Positions 34,641 to 47,018 of a DNA stretch of 64,000 nucleotides are shown here, in pieces. Each line of letters begins with the position of its first letter. Position 1 is the first letter of the stretch. The notes beneath the pieces were generated by a model, which saw nothing but the letters and a program-made list of their open reading frames with translations, was not told the DNA's origin and made no database searches. The DNA is from Plutella xylostella (Eukaryota > Arthropoda > Insecta > Lepidoptera > Plutellidae), in the NCBI RefSeq assembly GCF_932276165.1, contig NC_064005.1, positions 5,022,001-5,086,000 on the forward strand. The letters are read 5' to 3'. Both the position numbers and the translations under genes were made by a program.

Positions 34641-36900
34641 AGCCGACGACTCGCTGCTCCGTGCTGGGGTACATGACGACTCGCCGGTCTGCCATGCTGG
34701 GGGTGCAGGATTCTTGATGTTGCTTGGGCTTGGGCTTGGTCACTCATAGATAGATGAGCATTCTTGACGCTTGACAATTATATTCACGATGATAACGTAT
34801 ACTTGTGAACTACAAAGTCTGGAGCATCATCTACTGCTGTGATAATTATCCACTAAATTAACATACCTAATTTAAATGACATATGCAGTAAGTATAAATA
34901 TTCAAGGAGGCATTATTGTTTAAAAACCTCTCTAGGAATTAAACTTTCTTACAGTATTATGTTTTGCCAATTAAGTTTTCTCTTAACTTTTCGTTCACTG
35001 TTAATTAGAATATAGTTTGAAATCTAACAGTCCAATAGAGACATCTGTCGATAACGGCTGCAAGCACGCAGCTTCATTGGCAGTAATACAACAAGTTCGC
35101 TGCTTTGCCATATTGTATGCGGTGAATCGCGCTGCGCGTTTGGTGATGTGCACTACAGAGCATAGATGGCATTAGTATCGCATCGCGACTGCAACGCCGC
35201 CAAGCGAGGAAAACATGAACTAAACCTTTCATAGAAGTTCAGCGTAAACAAAGCCTATCCTATGGCATACCTGCAAGGTAGGTATTTAGTTATGTACATT
35301 GGCTGTTTACAGTACATAGCTTTATGTATATGTAGAGTTTTCAATTGTTGAGGAAGGTCAGTTCGTTTCAATGGGTTTATATAACTTAGGTTTCATGAGC
35401 ATTATGGACACGAACAGTATAACAAGCAACTAACCAAGTTTTTATATAGGAATATCTTACACGATATCTAAATATAAAAGGTGGGTATTTGCGATTGTTT
35501 AATATATTATTATTGTAGGTGATTTTAACTTACTGAACCTCATATTCATAGTAAAGTATTTGTAAAAAGTGAGCAAATCAGTGAAAAGACACATGATTTT
35601 TACCTCTCCTGTCGTTGTTACTTTGTAAACCTTTTGCGAACTGATTGTAAATTTTATAAATAAGTTTAATGGCTGTATCTAATATAATCTTTACAAATAG
35701 TATTTATAAGAACAAACTTCCGTGGTTGATATCATCTCTTCAATAACTTGTCATTGTTGAACTCTTTTCTCTTAGGTCTACACACCAATCAAGTACTTAT
35801 AGGTAGTTATTAAATGATGTGTTTCTAATTCTGTGTAGAGATTAATATAAAAAATAGCAACTACCAAACACAGCGTTACCATAAAAAAAAACGTAGTTAA
35901 GGGTCTGCAATAGGGAATCGAGGGTTGGTATTGTCATAGAATTATATAGTAAATGATGCTCTACAGCCTTGAAAAAAATCACACAGGTAGCCGAAGAGTC
36001 TAGCTAGGTGCTGAATCATTCGAATTTAAGTAAATGCTTATGGATAACTGTAAATTAATTTCAGAAAACCAGTAAATCACACTCCCGTATTGTAACAACT
36101 GTGTCGTAATTATCAAGAATTTACATATGATTCTTATCAAATTATAAAGATAAATGCTTGGACTAGGCGATAAATACCTTGTTTTTAAATAAACACACAC
36201 CTATTTTGTGTAAATTAATAACAAACTTGGGCAATTTTTTTCCCTCAAATCTTCATACAAATATCTATGGCGGCTTTCTGTGTTATAAAATCATAAACAC
36301 AAGCGACGTTTGACTCAGTCGGCCGCTGGCCTCCAAAGAAGGGTCACGTCGGTTTAGGCAGCACTGACAGCTCGCGATCTTTTCGTGTACAGATACAAAA
36401 TCACTGCACATTGGTTGTCATTGCACTTTTTCAACTTTTATGACACCAACATAATTTGATTTGAAATTGAGGAAGCATAATTCTTACACTATATTCAATA
36501 CATTAAATTAAATTAGATAGTGGGCAATGTTCTCGCGTGACATTACAGTCTCGTAAAGGTCCGATGAGGAGCAGGAATATAGCGAATGGATCTAAGTGAT
36601 GACAATACGTAGGAACATTAGGTTAGGATTCATCAAAAACACAGTCTCATGGTACTGGTTGAGGAATGGTCTCGTGAGGATCTGATGAGGGCAGTAACAA
36701 GGTGGTGACTGAATTTTATTTCAAAGATGTTAATAGCTAAAAGCATCGAGTTTGGGCTATTAAGTATGTTTTTCAGAGAGACAGAAAGATATTTTAGGTT
36801 TCCTCTGGATTAGTTAGGTTTACTGGGTTTACTAAATTCATTCGTAACGTAAAATTGATAATGACGGAATTTCTTCTATAGACAGTAGTTACTAAAAAAA
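34641..36900. other. No gene recognised
   Basis: AT-rich DNA immediately upstream of miR-317 on the - strand. A GC-richer patch lies at 36,300-36,390. No repeat family or splice-bounded exon supported. Confidence 0.35.
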
Positions 36901-38012
36901 CCAACGATAGATGGCGTAATTTGCAGAAGTACCTATCTAGTCACCCTGTCACGGGGTGACTTTGGTTGGTAACTCAGAAAAAATACTATATGTTATTGCA
37001 TCAATAATAAAAAAAATCAAGAAAATATTCAAAGTTTCCATCCCCGCACACAAATCACAAACTCATGCCCTGTTCTAGGAGCAGGGTCTACCCTAGTGCA
37101 TTTTCATGACCACTTTTCGGTTCTACCTTTTTTGGCCCAAGATTTATTTGCCTAATCTCGTATTGCATAGTAACGTTTGGTCAAAGTCTCGTTTCGCCGA
37201 AAATCGTATGGCATAAATCTCGATTAGTAAAAAGTTATTTCGCATTATCTTGTTTAGCCTAATAATGGTATGGCCATATCTTGAATAGCCTAATAATAGG
37301 TTTATACAAAGTAATAATATTTGTTTGGCTTTAACTTTGACGGAGCGTCTCTCTATAGCGCAAACTGGTGCCTTGTATTGTTTCCGCTGTTTGGAAAACG
37401 CTCCGCTCCGCTCCGCTTTGGTTTTGATGAACATGTGCACCTAACACGCTCCTCCTCGCTTTGCTCGTCGTCGCACCTATCTTTAGGTTTCGATCTCATG
37501 GGGTTTGTAATAATTATTGTATGTGTATTATAAATGTATGTTGTATTGCTCGTTAACTTTCAATTTTTTAATCATTCAATATCGTGATTTTCGGGATGTA
37601 TGAGAAAAAATACCACAATTTGTACATTTACTACATACTTAATATATTATTTATTAAGATAACATTAGGAGAAACAAGATTATACATAGGTATAGACGAA
37701 CATACATTTGAGCAAACGAAACTTAGGTGTTTAAAGATTGTGCCTAAAGAGTTTTAGACAAAACGAGCCTTATGCCACATAATTCTTGGCAAAGTGATGG
37801 TTCGGCCAAAAAAGTTTAGACCATACGAGTTATGCGAAATGAGTTTTGGTCAATAAAGATTATGCGAGATGAGGGGAACCGCCACTTTTCACTTGTGTCC
37901 CACCGGTTTCTGTGCTCAGCGGAATAGCACCATTAACCATTATTATTCTGAGATATCATCACTTCTTATTCTGAGTTACCCAACATAAAAACACGCCATC
38001 TATTGAAATCAT
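36901..38012. mobile_element. Possible 1.1-kb non-autonomous DNA element
   Basis: AGATGGCGT and GGTAACTCAGAA near the left are mirrored by TTCTGAGTTACC and ACGCCATCT near the right. The interior (37,130-37,890) repeats loose motifs such as TTTGGTCAAA, TCTCGTTTCGCC and AGCCTAATAAT in both orientations. No transposase. Class uncertain. Confidence 0.35.
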
Positions 38013-38029
38013 TTTTTAATTAGGATTTT

Positions 38030-38440
38030 TCTATGGTGTGGTCCCCAAATTTAAGGGTAAAAGCAAAATAATTATATTTTAACCATTTTTTATACCTATT
38101 AGGTATATTAAAAGACCAATTCAACGATACCCTACCTACACCATCAAAATAACCGGAAAAAATATTAGCCCCAATTTACTTGTATGGGAGAGGGAGTACC
38201 CCAATATTTTTTTGGGGTACTCCCCATATCTATGCGAAATATCAGCTTGATATCTTTACCCGTTTCTGAGAAAAAGGGCGGTGACAGACAGTCAGTCAGA
38301 CAGACGGACAACAAAGAGATCTTATAACGGTTGCTTTTTTCCTTTTGAGGTACGAAACCCTAAAAATAAGAAAAAATATTATTCTGCTACCAAAAAATAT
38401 ACTTACAAACATACAAACATACAATCGAAAAATATTACCC
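38030..38440 (+). repeat. Dispersed lepidopteran repeat
   Basis: CAGACAGACGGACAACAAAG followed by TTTTTTCCTTTTGAGGTACG and AAACCCTAAAAA is a sequence I recall as very common in lepidopteran genomes. A near-palindrome GGAGTACCCCAATATT/TTTGGGGTACTCC lies at 38,193-38,225. Superfamily not assigned. Confidence 0.45.
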
Positions 38441-38464
38441 TCCTCCTTCGGCAGTCGGGTAAAA

Positions 38465-38675
38465 ACAAGTGAGACAGGGGGTCATTCTGAACTTTTGTTC
38501 TACGAGTGAACGAAAATGAACAAAAAAAAAACCTTTTTCATAGAAACTTTGATGACACGTGACTTTTTACCATGGAAAACGAATATTTTTTTTCGCGAAT
38601 TTGCAAAACTCGTAGAACAAAAGTTGTTCAGAATGACCGCTTGAGTCATCCCCTTTCGGCTTAGTATACCCTTAG
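38465..38675. mobile_element. MITE family M3, full hairpin copy
   Basis: GGGGGTCATTCTGAACTTTT, GTTCTACGAGT at the left and AACTCGTAGAACAAAAGTTG, TTCAGAATGACCGC, CCCCTTTCGGCTTAGTATAC at the right form inverted arms of about 35 bp or more around an AT-rich core. Confidence 0.7.
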
Positions 38676-39129
38676 TATCTACACTTTAATACCTGTAGTT
38701 ACCTTTCTACAAGTAAGTAAATACTACATTTGTTTAGAAAGCTAATCGGGTTCCGAGTATGGAGAAAAGTGACACCCCTATTAATTTCTACTCTTTCCTG
38801 GTGCTTAGGTACCAGTGTAATTAAAAATTATACTTACCCTCAAATCACTACTTGAAAATAATTGTCAATAAAGTTGGCGAGTAAAAGTTTATGACCCACT
38901 GTGCAAACTTACATGTGTGCGTGTCACTGCGTGTGCTGTGTGAAGAGCATTGAAAACCCAAATTTGGCGCGGCACGTCACCCTGTACGGGCCCTTAAATG
39001 TATTTGACGGCAAACTGACACCATTTAGCATTTGTTTAAGTTTTGATGGTAAGGCAAAGGCCCTTAGTTATAAACTTTATTATTACGCAAGTAACATCGC
39101 ACCGCCTACCACTACCCGGTAAACAGTCC

Positions 39130-39275
39130 GCCATTGCCCGGACCCTCCACACCCGGGTGCCGCACACACACACACACACACACACCGCGGTGGTGCCGCC
39201 CCGCGTGCCGACCTTGACCCTCGTCTGTGTGGGTGCCAAGTGCATCCAGCAGACCCACTGGGACTGTGGGGTTGG
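39130..39275. other. GC-rich patch with (CA)n
   Basis: CA dinucleotide tract 39,162-39,184 followed by GC-rich sequence that ends GGTTGG and GTAAGATT, a donor-like site on +. The + frame after the tract (LVCVGAKCIQQTHWDC) is open, but there is no acceptor, so I do not call an exon. Confidence 0.3.
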
Positions 39276-40281
39276 GTAAGATTGTACATTATAATGGTTT
39301 TAGGAAGTATATGATGCGCAGTACAGTTTTTTTGATGATCGAGATGGTGATGACTTATGATTGAAGTCATGTTATTCCTTATACTTTCACATAACTAGTA
39401 TTGTATAATATAAAGATAATCCATTTGATTTCTGACAAGTAAGATCAACGCGGTGCGGCGGTTAAAAATATATATTCGGTAACTTTTTTACATTGTATCA
39501 TAATTTTAGGTTATAAAAATGCTTGTTTTTGCTAAATGTTTGGCTTCGGCATATTATTTATAGTATATTATTATGGTGTATACCTTCTTTATGAATGTAT
39601 TATACCCCTCACATTAAAAAAAATACTGCTACGCAGGGTGCTACACGGGATAACGCTACACGACTGCTACGAAATTTCGTAGCAAAATTGTAGTATAACG
39701 GTTTATTGTATATGTAATTATTACGAAGATTGTGATAGGACAAACATAATTTTGAATTTAAATACCTAGTTTCAGAGGTAAAACTGTATTATATAATAAA
39801 ACGAGGAAGGTTTCCTGTTCTACAACAGTCTATTTACGCTGAGACCTGAGATAAACCCATATAACATAGATGAATCGTTATTTAAATGTAAAGTCAGGTA
39901 AAGTTAAGTGTTACAAGTAGAATAGTGACATCATGAATCCGAATGGAAAACAAACGAAGTCCACTTCCTCATAGATATAATTATTGTATAGAAATAACAA
40001 GCTAAACAGATATAGTAAGTATGTGCATAGGTACAATATGTACATAGGTAAAATATGTAGGTACATAATACAACGCATAAATAAATAAAATATTTGAATT
40101 TGTTTCCATATATTATGAAAAATAGATTTAAGAAAAAATAAGTTGATATTATGTTTTATTTAGCCAATTTAAGGCTTTCGTGGTAAGTATAAAACGAATT
40201 TTATACAGTTTTCTTTCTTACGTTTTTATAATATTACCAGAAAAAAAACCGGAGTAATGTGACAAAAATATAATCACTTAC

Positions 40282-40329
40282 CTTTTTTTTATCTACAGCG
40301 CTTTTGCGGTTTTCTTGTCCCGTGCCAAC
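40282..40329 (-). ncRNA. Candidate 48-nt host-transcript exon
   Basis: On the - strand TGTTATTCCAG precedes GTTGGCACGGGACAAG, and the segment ends AAAAAAAAG followed by a consensus donor GTAAGTG. Length 48 nt, open in one frame (VGTGQENRKSAVDKKK). It stands alone in AT-rich DNA 6 kb upstream of miR-317 and fits an exon of the miRNA host. A micro-exon of an unrecognised protein gene cannot be excluded. Confidence 0.45.
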
Positions 40330-41190
40330 CTGGAATAACAGAAAATATGAATTAATAAGTATACTCAAGTCTGTGTACTTTTGATTTGATTATGCATACA
40401 AACAAAATTTATTAATTATTGTACATTCAAAGATCATAGTGAAATATTAAACGTATAATAAAAAATACATACAGATAAATTGAGAACCTCCTCCTTTTTT
40501 TGAATTCGGTTAAAATATTATATTTATTCAATATCTGACTGTACAATCGTGGTTAAGAGCGAGATCATTAGATTTGGAGGGCAAAATAATCAAATGTTGT
40601 GCGTGCGCCGTAAAAAAAAACCGACTAATGATACCTAGTGTAGTTATATTTAGTCATCCTGTTGACATTATAACATCTTATTATTTGGATACCTTAGAAT
40701 CTTATGTACCTAGTCATTTTTACGCTCATAATTTTAAAAAAGCACCTAGATGAATATTCTTCTGTTCTGTCCGAGTACAAATACTTTTATTTACTGAGAA
40801 GTTAAGTGGGTTCTGATTTTGGATAACGTGAGAGAATGAAAATTAAATTTATAATGCACCTTTGATAGACTGATACCTGAAAAACCTTATTGTGTTTTCA
40901 AACTAAAACTACTTTTTTTCTCTTCTCCTTAGGTACGCTTTGAATGTGGAAAGCTATGGAAAAGATTTTCTCTCTAAATCCTATTATACGTAACAGAATC
41001 TATTGATAAAAATAAACTTCCTGGAAGGCTGTCGTCTTCAGCCCACGCAGATTTTCCTACCGGGAAGGGGGGTATTAGGTTACGGGGGGGAGAGGGTACT
41101 AGGGAGCATGCGCGGACTGCTGGGAGCAAATGTCAAAGGGCGAATGGCGTGGGATTGCAGATCAAGGTAACTCATATTCTTAGCTGCTTA
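40330..41190. other. No gene recognised
   Basis: AT-rich with a G-rich patch at 41,055-41,165. Intronic to the proposed host transcript. Confidence 0.35.
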
Positions 41191-41192
41191 AC

Positions 41193-41243
41193 AGGGCGTT
41201 GCAAAAAGTAAGTAAGCAGAACGGTTGGGGTCTTTCTGAAACA
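41193..41243 (+). mobile_element. MITE family M3 fragment
   Basis: ACAGGGCGTTGCAAAAAG and GGGTCTTTCTGAA keep the module order of family M3. The jockey-like LINE starts right after it, and AAACAAAAAGCTTGTTCAG after the LINE looks like the opposite arm, so the LINE may have landed in this MITE. Confidence 0.45.
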
Positions 41244-41261
41244 CTTTACAACCCTCACAGG

Positions 41262-42476
41262 CTCTATGGATAGGTCTGTTCAATACGGTGTACCACAGGG
41301 GAGTGTTTTAGGCCCTCTACTATTTTTAATTTACATAAATGACCTACCTAGAAAAACAAAAAACACTATGGTATTATTTGCCGACGACAGTACAATACTA
41401 TTTAAAAACAATAATATAAATGCTTTAGAATCTGACATTACAAATACACTATCAGATGTGATTGAATGGCTCACCTCAAATAATCTACTAATAAATATTG
41501 ACAAATCAAATATAATGACATTTAAAAATAATTACAACCCTAAATCAGAATTAGATAATCTTGACATAAAATACAATAATAAAAATATAAATTTAGTTGA
41601 ATCCACAAAATTTCTAGGTTTGTACATAGACTCACATTTGACATGGAAGAACCACGTAGAAAGGGTTTGCTCTAAAGTTAAATCATTCGCCTACGCTTTA
41701 CATATGCTTGCAAAAGTGGTCAATCAAAAAGCAGTATTAGCTGCATATTATGCGTATGTGGTCTCTACTCTGAGATATGGTCTTATCTTCTGGGGTAATT
41801 CTACAGATAAACATATCGCCTTTAAGGCACAAAAAAGATGCATTAGATCAATCTGTAAATTAAAACCAACAGACACATGCAAAACGCACTTCATACAACT
41901 GAAAGTATTAACGTTGCCTTCATTATATATTTTAGAAATAGCACTCTTTGTGAAAGGAAATAGCGATCGTTTTGGAAAATTCAAAAGTAAAAGGTGTGGA
42001 AATAAAATCAGCGCTGCCAGCTGCTCAACAGCTCTTTTTAAAAAGAGTGTTTTTGGTATGGCCCCTATAATCTACAATCATTTGCCGAGTTGTATAAGAG
42101 AAATCAATGTACTCAATTTGTTCAAAAAATGCTTAGCAAAATTTCTTATTAGAAAAGCCTATTACAGCCTAGAAGAATTTCTTCAAGACCATGTGTAATA
42201 GTCACGTTCCTTGTAGCTGTGTCAAAAGTTTATATGTATAAATATTTAATTAGGTATATCTTTGACATGCATGCATTCATTGAATTTATCACTGTTTCTT
42301 AATTTTAATTTAATTTTTTATTTATGTTTTAATTTTAATCTAATTTATTTTTAATTTTAAAACTTTGCAAACCCTCTTGGGTGGAGTATAGTTAAGCGAC
42401 TTTCCTTTATTTATCATACACCAAACCAATGTACCTATATTCAGCAAAATAAATGATTTGATTTGATTTGATTTGA
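41262..42476 (+). mobile_element. 5'-truncated jockey-like LINE
   Basis: Contains the C-terminal reverse transcriptase frame 41,266-42,198, a 3' UTR with AATAAA (42,450) and a tail of repeated GATTT (42,453-42,475). No endonuclease region or 5' part is present, as usual for truncated non-LTR copies. Target duplication not certain (AGGCT on both sides, 5 bp). Confidence 0.85.
41266..42198 (+). CDS. LINE reverse transcriptase fragment
   Basis: 310 codons, uninterrupted. Residues 6-25 show the RT motif YGVPQGSVLGPLLFLIYIND and residues 38-42 the catalytic FADDS (a FADD variant of YADD). The thumb motif TKFLGLYIDSHLTWKNHV follows near residues 114-131. The rest is the C-terminal domain usual for jockey/CR1-type ORF2. 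The upstream palm and fingers and the endonuclease are missing, so the fragment cannot support retrotransposition alone. Start codon is arbitrary because the 5' end is a truncation. The lack of stops suggests a fairly young insertion. Confidence 0.9.
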   Translation: MDRSVQYGVPQGSVLGPLLFLIYINDLPRKTKNTMVLFADDSTILFKNNNINALESDITNTLSDVIEWLTSNNLLINIDKSNIMTFKNNYNPKSELDNLDIKYNNKNINLVESTKFLGLYIDSHLTWKNHVERVCSKVKSFAYALHMLAKVVNQKAVLAAYYAYVVSTLRYGLIFWGNSTDKHIAFKAQKRCIRSICKLKPTDTCKTHFIQLKVLTLPSLYILEIALFVKGNSDRFGKFKSKRCGNKISAASCSTALFKKSVFGMAPIIYNHLPSCIREINVLNLFKKCLAKFLIRKAYYSLEEFLQDHV

Positions 42477-43318
42477 GGCTTTTCTGGAAACAAAAAGCTT
42501 GTTCAGACTTTCTACTGAAAACCTAATAAGAAACTATATCTACTGATCCTAGTAAAGTTCTTATTTGAACGACTTCTCTATTTGACTGTTTCCATCCAAT
42601 GAACAAGTTCAATCAATCATGAAAATCTCTCGGTACTTATAGGTAGTAACAAAAGTATATATATATCACATAATATTATACAGGGTGTAATTAATAAGAG
42701 AGGACAAGGTGCGGCCGTGGATACACACGCCGGGTATCAAATATCACTCACGCTGTAATCTCAATCAATATAATCATGGACTAAACACATGCTAGTGTGC
42801 TAGAGTATACAAAACACAGGTTTTTATCAAAACTGAAGTTGGCACGCGTCTATAAATTACAATTTCGTATGAAAACCTCTCGCTAGTGGTTTCTTGATCA
42901 TCAGTCTGTCACCGTCCATTGCTGAATAATAAGGCCTCTACTAGATAATTCGTTTCGATTCTCAATTCGAAGGCTTGAAACCTAAAACTTTAAGGCCCTT
43001 ACCAGAAAAACATAGACGATATTTAACAGGTGTTTAGCGATGTCAAACGCCTACAAAATCTGACAAATTTCTTTAGCGTTTAAAGTTCTTTGTGGTAGTA
43101 CAGCAAGACAGCAAGCAATGCACTTCTGCCTAGCTGAACGGTGTGATTGGTGTGAAATATTACAAGATGCGAATGTAGGTATGTATGATTTACGTTTTAT
43201 AGGCACATGCGCACTAATAAGAACTGAATCTGATATGGTAGGTGACTCACTATTTTGTGAAGCCGCTTCTACTAGGCTTATCTAAAATCAGGTTATTCGT
43301 AATATTGTAACACAGGCT

Positions 43319-43345
43319 TTATTTTATTTTATTTTATTTTATTTT
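43319..43345. repeat. (TTTTA)n microsatellite
   Basis: Five tandem TTTTA units. Confidence 0.9.
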
Positions 43346-43698
43346 GTTCGGAAAACTAGAGACTTATAACAATGTATGTAGCTATATCTTAAAGTAACAG
43401 GAAGTCAATTAAAGTTTCCACTGATAGTAACATTGTAGACACTTGAAAACAACGTCGTAAGCATTATTCAATAATGTGAAACTATTTAAATTAAATATCC
43501 TACTAATCTTATGCTAAGCTTGTACCTTAGGATTTTATTATTTGCAGTACATACATTATTTTATACTATTTATCTATTGTACCTACTTAATAACTAATAA
43601 CAGTAATACTTGATAATAACATTTATTGGGCCTTGGACCGCGGTGATTCACTAATCACTATATTGCTTCAGTTGTTGTGTTATTAGTGGGCAGCTCAA

Positions 43699-43740
43699 GT
43701 TATACTTTGTAAAATATATCATAAGCCCATGCGACAGCTG
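43699..43740 (+). mobile_element. Half copy of the 9.05-kb MITE family
   Basis: TTATACTTTGTAAAATATAT and CATAAGCCCATGCGACAGCTG match one arm of the element at 9051-9200 with a few differences. Confidence 0.55.
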
Positions 43741-44789
43741 AAATTCAAAAATATTTTTTAATTTGTTAGTGTTCTACGACCTTTATTCATCTTATACTTA
43801 CCCACATTCCGAACTGATAATCTACTTTTTAGGTGCTCTCTGAACAGCCAAGAGTTCGTTTTGATCAATTTCAGTTCCCAAAACCCAGAAAATTATGTTG
43901 AGCTGCTAAGATCAGACTTGAAGTCTAGGCTCTAAAGAAGATGAATTTTCAGGGAAATGTAGGATTTCAGTGTGAGCCAAACAGCCAGATTATATTCACT
44001 GGTCTGAGCAAATACAAAAATCCCTCAGAAAAATATGTGGGCGTGAAGTCAAGCTAAAGGTCAAGTAAATCCTAAAATAGTAGCCAGCTTTTAGTAAAAT
44101 ATTATTGAGATAAATAAGCTTTTGCCAGCAATCGCTGTGAAAAGTTTTCTTGTGGAAATTCTGAACTAATTTGCTCTATTCAGTTCTAAGTCTTCCTCGC
44201 TGTTATTGCAAAATGCTTTATGTCATAGAAAAATAGATTCTAGCAGGTTTTTAGATTGAATCAATACAATTTCAGAAGTAGTACCGATACAACATAAAAT
44301 TGAATTTTCGATGACAAAGAACATTTTGATGTAATTTTGCAATCAGAGCGACAATATGCGATAGCAATAACGCTCTAGTATGAATTGGGCTTACCTCCCA
44401 CATATATTGTCATCAAAATAAAACAATAATATGTATCTTCGTGATTCTTACAGTTTAGCTTTTCCTACAGCTATGAAGTCTTTGCTGTTTAAAATGTAAA
44501 TACGTTGTAACTTGGATTCCCTTAAAAGCACTTTTATTTTTCCATAAACGTGATAGCATCGACCACAGAGAGGTCAGAATTACCATCGTGCTTCGGATTT
44601 ACATGATAAGGGCTTAATGACAGCCAGCGTCCGCAATATATTCATTAGCTGAAGAAATTCACGTCGGTACAGAGGAGTCCTGACGGGCGCGCCTAAAGGT
44701 CACATTCCCGTGGCAACTCGTTACCATTCCATGAAGCGTCTGAGAAACTGCAAGCCATCGTGCAGACGAGCTCAACCAAAATAAATAAG
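43741..44789. other. Nothing recognised
   Basis: AT-rich sequence between the MITE half copy and the GC island at 44.8 kb. No frame, repeat or splice pair supported. Confidence 0.4.
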
Positions 44790-45030
44790 TAGGTACGGAG
44801 TGAGCTGTGAGCCGGCGCTGTTGCCATGCGAGCTCAAGGTCTGCGCGACCATGGCCGTGCCCCCGCCCCGCCCCCCGCGCCCCCCGCGCCCGCGCGTGTG
44901 CACCGAGCGGCATCGCGCTAGTGTGCATCGCAAGCTGCATCACACACACGGATGCAGCATACTGTGCCAGTGTGCCACCGACTGCACTACACACATCACA
45001 TTATGTGGCACCCGCACACCGACGCTCGAT
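44790..45030. promoter_or_regulatory. GC island
   Basis: CCCCGCCCC-type runs and CGCGCGTGTG in an AT-rich neighbourhood. Frames on both strands are compositional. Possibly an enhancer or alternative promoter of the miRNA host; no splice donor is evident on the - strand nearby. Confidence 0.3.
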
Positions 45031-46296
45031 TAATAATAGCCGTATGTCGTAGCTACATGTGTTTAAGGGGCGGTTTACATAATCCCCATAAATGATGGCT
45101 GCGACACACGAGTTGTAATTATAAAGCACGCCAATAAAAGTTTACACTTCGTTAGTTAGTTGCAATTACTTGGCGTGGCTGCTTGATGAGCTTTGAAATT
45201 ACAGCACTAAACTTGGTTACAGCTAGAGCTCGTGTTCTGTTCATAGGTTCCGTGCTATGAAATATGTTAGTTTTCAAGGCCATAGCGTGTTATTAGCATG
45301 GTCTATGTGTGTGTGTCACCCACATTAGTGTTCAGAATGTGCACGCTCGTTGCTGATTCGTGCTTGCTTTATTTGAGAACTAAATGTGGAAACTGCTTAC
45401 GTGCCATCCGCGATAACTATGTAGGTACTGATGGATGAGGATAACGGCGGCTAAATGAGGAGCGCTATTTAAAATGCACCGGCATGCGCGTTGCACTTGG
45501 TTTACTGTCGGTAAATGGATGGGTAGGTTTTCAGGAGACTTCAGATCTTGAAACTGTGAAGTATGATGAAGTAAAATCACCTAGATTGAAAAATTACTTT
45601 ACTCAAGTAAGTATACCTACATGTCCTACATGCAATGCACCAATTAGTGGTTTGTTGTTGATGCCATTCAGCCAATGTTAAACAGTGGTTTTAAGTACAT
45701 GTTTTATTCTTTTAGCGTTGTAATGGCACAACTCCGCTCATTGTAAACAGTATCAGCGGCACGTGGATTGATAATGCGCTGCACACCACGGTTTGGCATC
45801 CATTTTGTTTATTTATTTATATTGTTATCACTTCTTATCCACGTGCTCTTGCAACTGTCGTGAATTACTTTCCTCTATTTATTGTACACAAAGTGTCATT
45901 TCACCTTGGCAGAGAGATGGGAAATAAATGCTTTTGTCACGCCATATGTTCTGTATTGAACAACAGTATAATGTAGTTACACAGTTGCATATTTGAATGA
46001 TGTATTGCATCATGTTTTATATCTTGTACGAGTCACTGTAAATTATAAATGCCCTTAAGCATCTTAGGTTTATCGCTCTCTCAGGTGAAGATGATCGATG
46101 AGTAGCTAGATGAGTTGGCGTCGGTGTCTAAAGAAAGTATAGTATTCTAATGCTGGTAAATGTCGTTTGAATGTGACTCCGGTAAATAAACAAACGTCGG
46201 CGGCCATGTTTTCCGCCATTTTGTGACGAAACGTGAACGTGACGCACGCGCGCGTCAGCTGATAGCGACGTTAGCGAAGTATAAGATGCTTGTAAA
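45031..46296. other. Nothing recognised
   Basis: Mixed-composition spacer with short chance frames only. Confidence 0.35.
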
Positions 46297-46298
46297 TA

Positions 46299-47016
46299 CA
46301 GGGTGGGCCAGTGAAAAGTTTAAATTTAAAAAATTCACAGAACAAAAACTATGAGAAATATTTCAAAAAATCTTTTTTTAATATAACGTCAGAAGTCGGG
46401 ATTTTTTTTTGAAATAATAATATTGTTCATGTGACCACCGTCGCGACTTCGGCATTCTTCCAAACGAGAATGGAAATTTTGTTGCATAGAGACCTCGGTA
46501 TTGCCATAGGAAGTGTTACGAGTGTTTCTGTCTTCTAAGCTATAGGAATTTGAGGTTACAATTCGATAATGTGGTTCCAGCAACACGAAACCACTTGTTA
46601 CACGTCAATTGAGTCCATGCCGGTAGTTTTAGAAATTTTCCCGGAAAAGCTGATTTCACGGAGAGGCGATATCCTGGCCACCCAGGAACTCTGACCTGTC
46701 CCAGTAGGTTTTTTTTCTATGGGGATACCTGAAGCACCGTGTGTACATCCATAAACCAAGGAGGCTGCGTGAATTAAAAGCAAAGATTAGGAAAGAGATG
46801 GTGGCAATACCAACAATATGCAAAAGAGTATTTTCAAATTTCCATTCTCGTTTGGAAGAATGCCGAAGTCGCGACGGGGGTCATATGAACATTATTATTA
46901 TTTCTTTTAAAAATCCCGACTTCTGACGTTATATTAAAAAAAGATTTTTTGAAATATTTCTTATAGTTTTTTTTCTGTGAATTTTTTAAATTTAAACTTT
47001 TCACTGGCCCACCCTG
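46299..47016. mobile_element. 718-bp mariner-type element with coding TIRs
   Basis: Terminal CAGGGTGGGCCAGTGAAAAG repeats inverted at the right end, flanked by TA on both sides (46,297-46,298; 47,017-47,018). The TIRs run about 180 bp and include the 3' end of a transposase frame, so both ends read out the same C-terminus (FHSRLEECRSRDGGHM), on - at 46,389-46,586 and on + at 46,741-46,926. The + side also retains LRELKAKIRKEMVAIP, the usual stretch just before it in mariner-type transposases. No catalytic core, so non-autonomous. Confidence 0.85.
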
Positions 47017-47018
47017 TA

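Noticed and set aside
34523..34777. 84-codon - strand frame
   Set aside because: It covers the miR-317 precursor; shadow of the hairpin and GC-richer flanks.
39043..39370. Protein exon around the (CA)n tract
   Set aside because: A donor-like site exists at the end, but no acceptor, and frames are driven by the CA repeat and GC patch.
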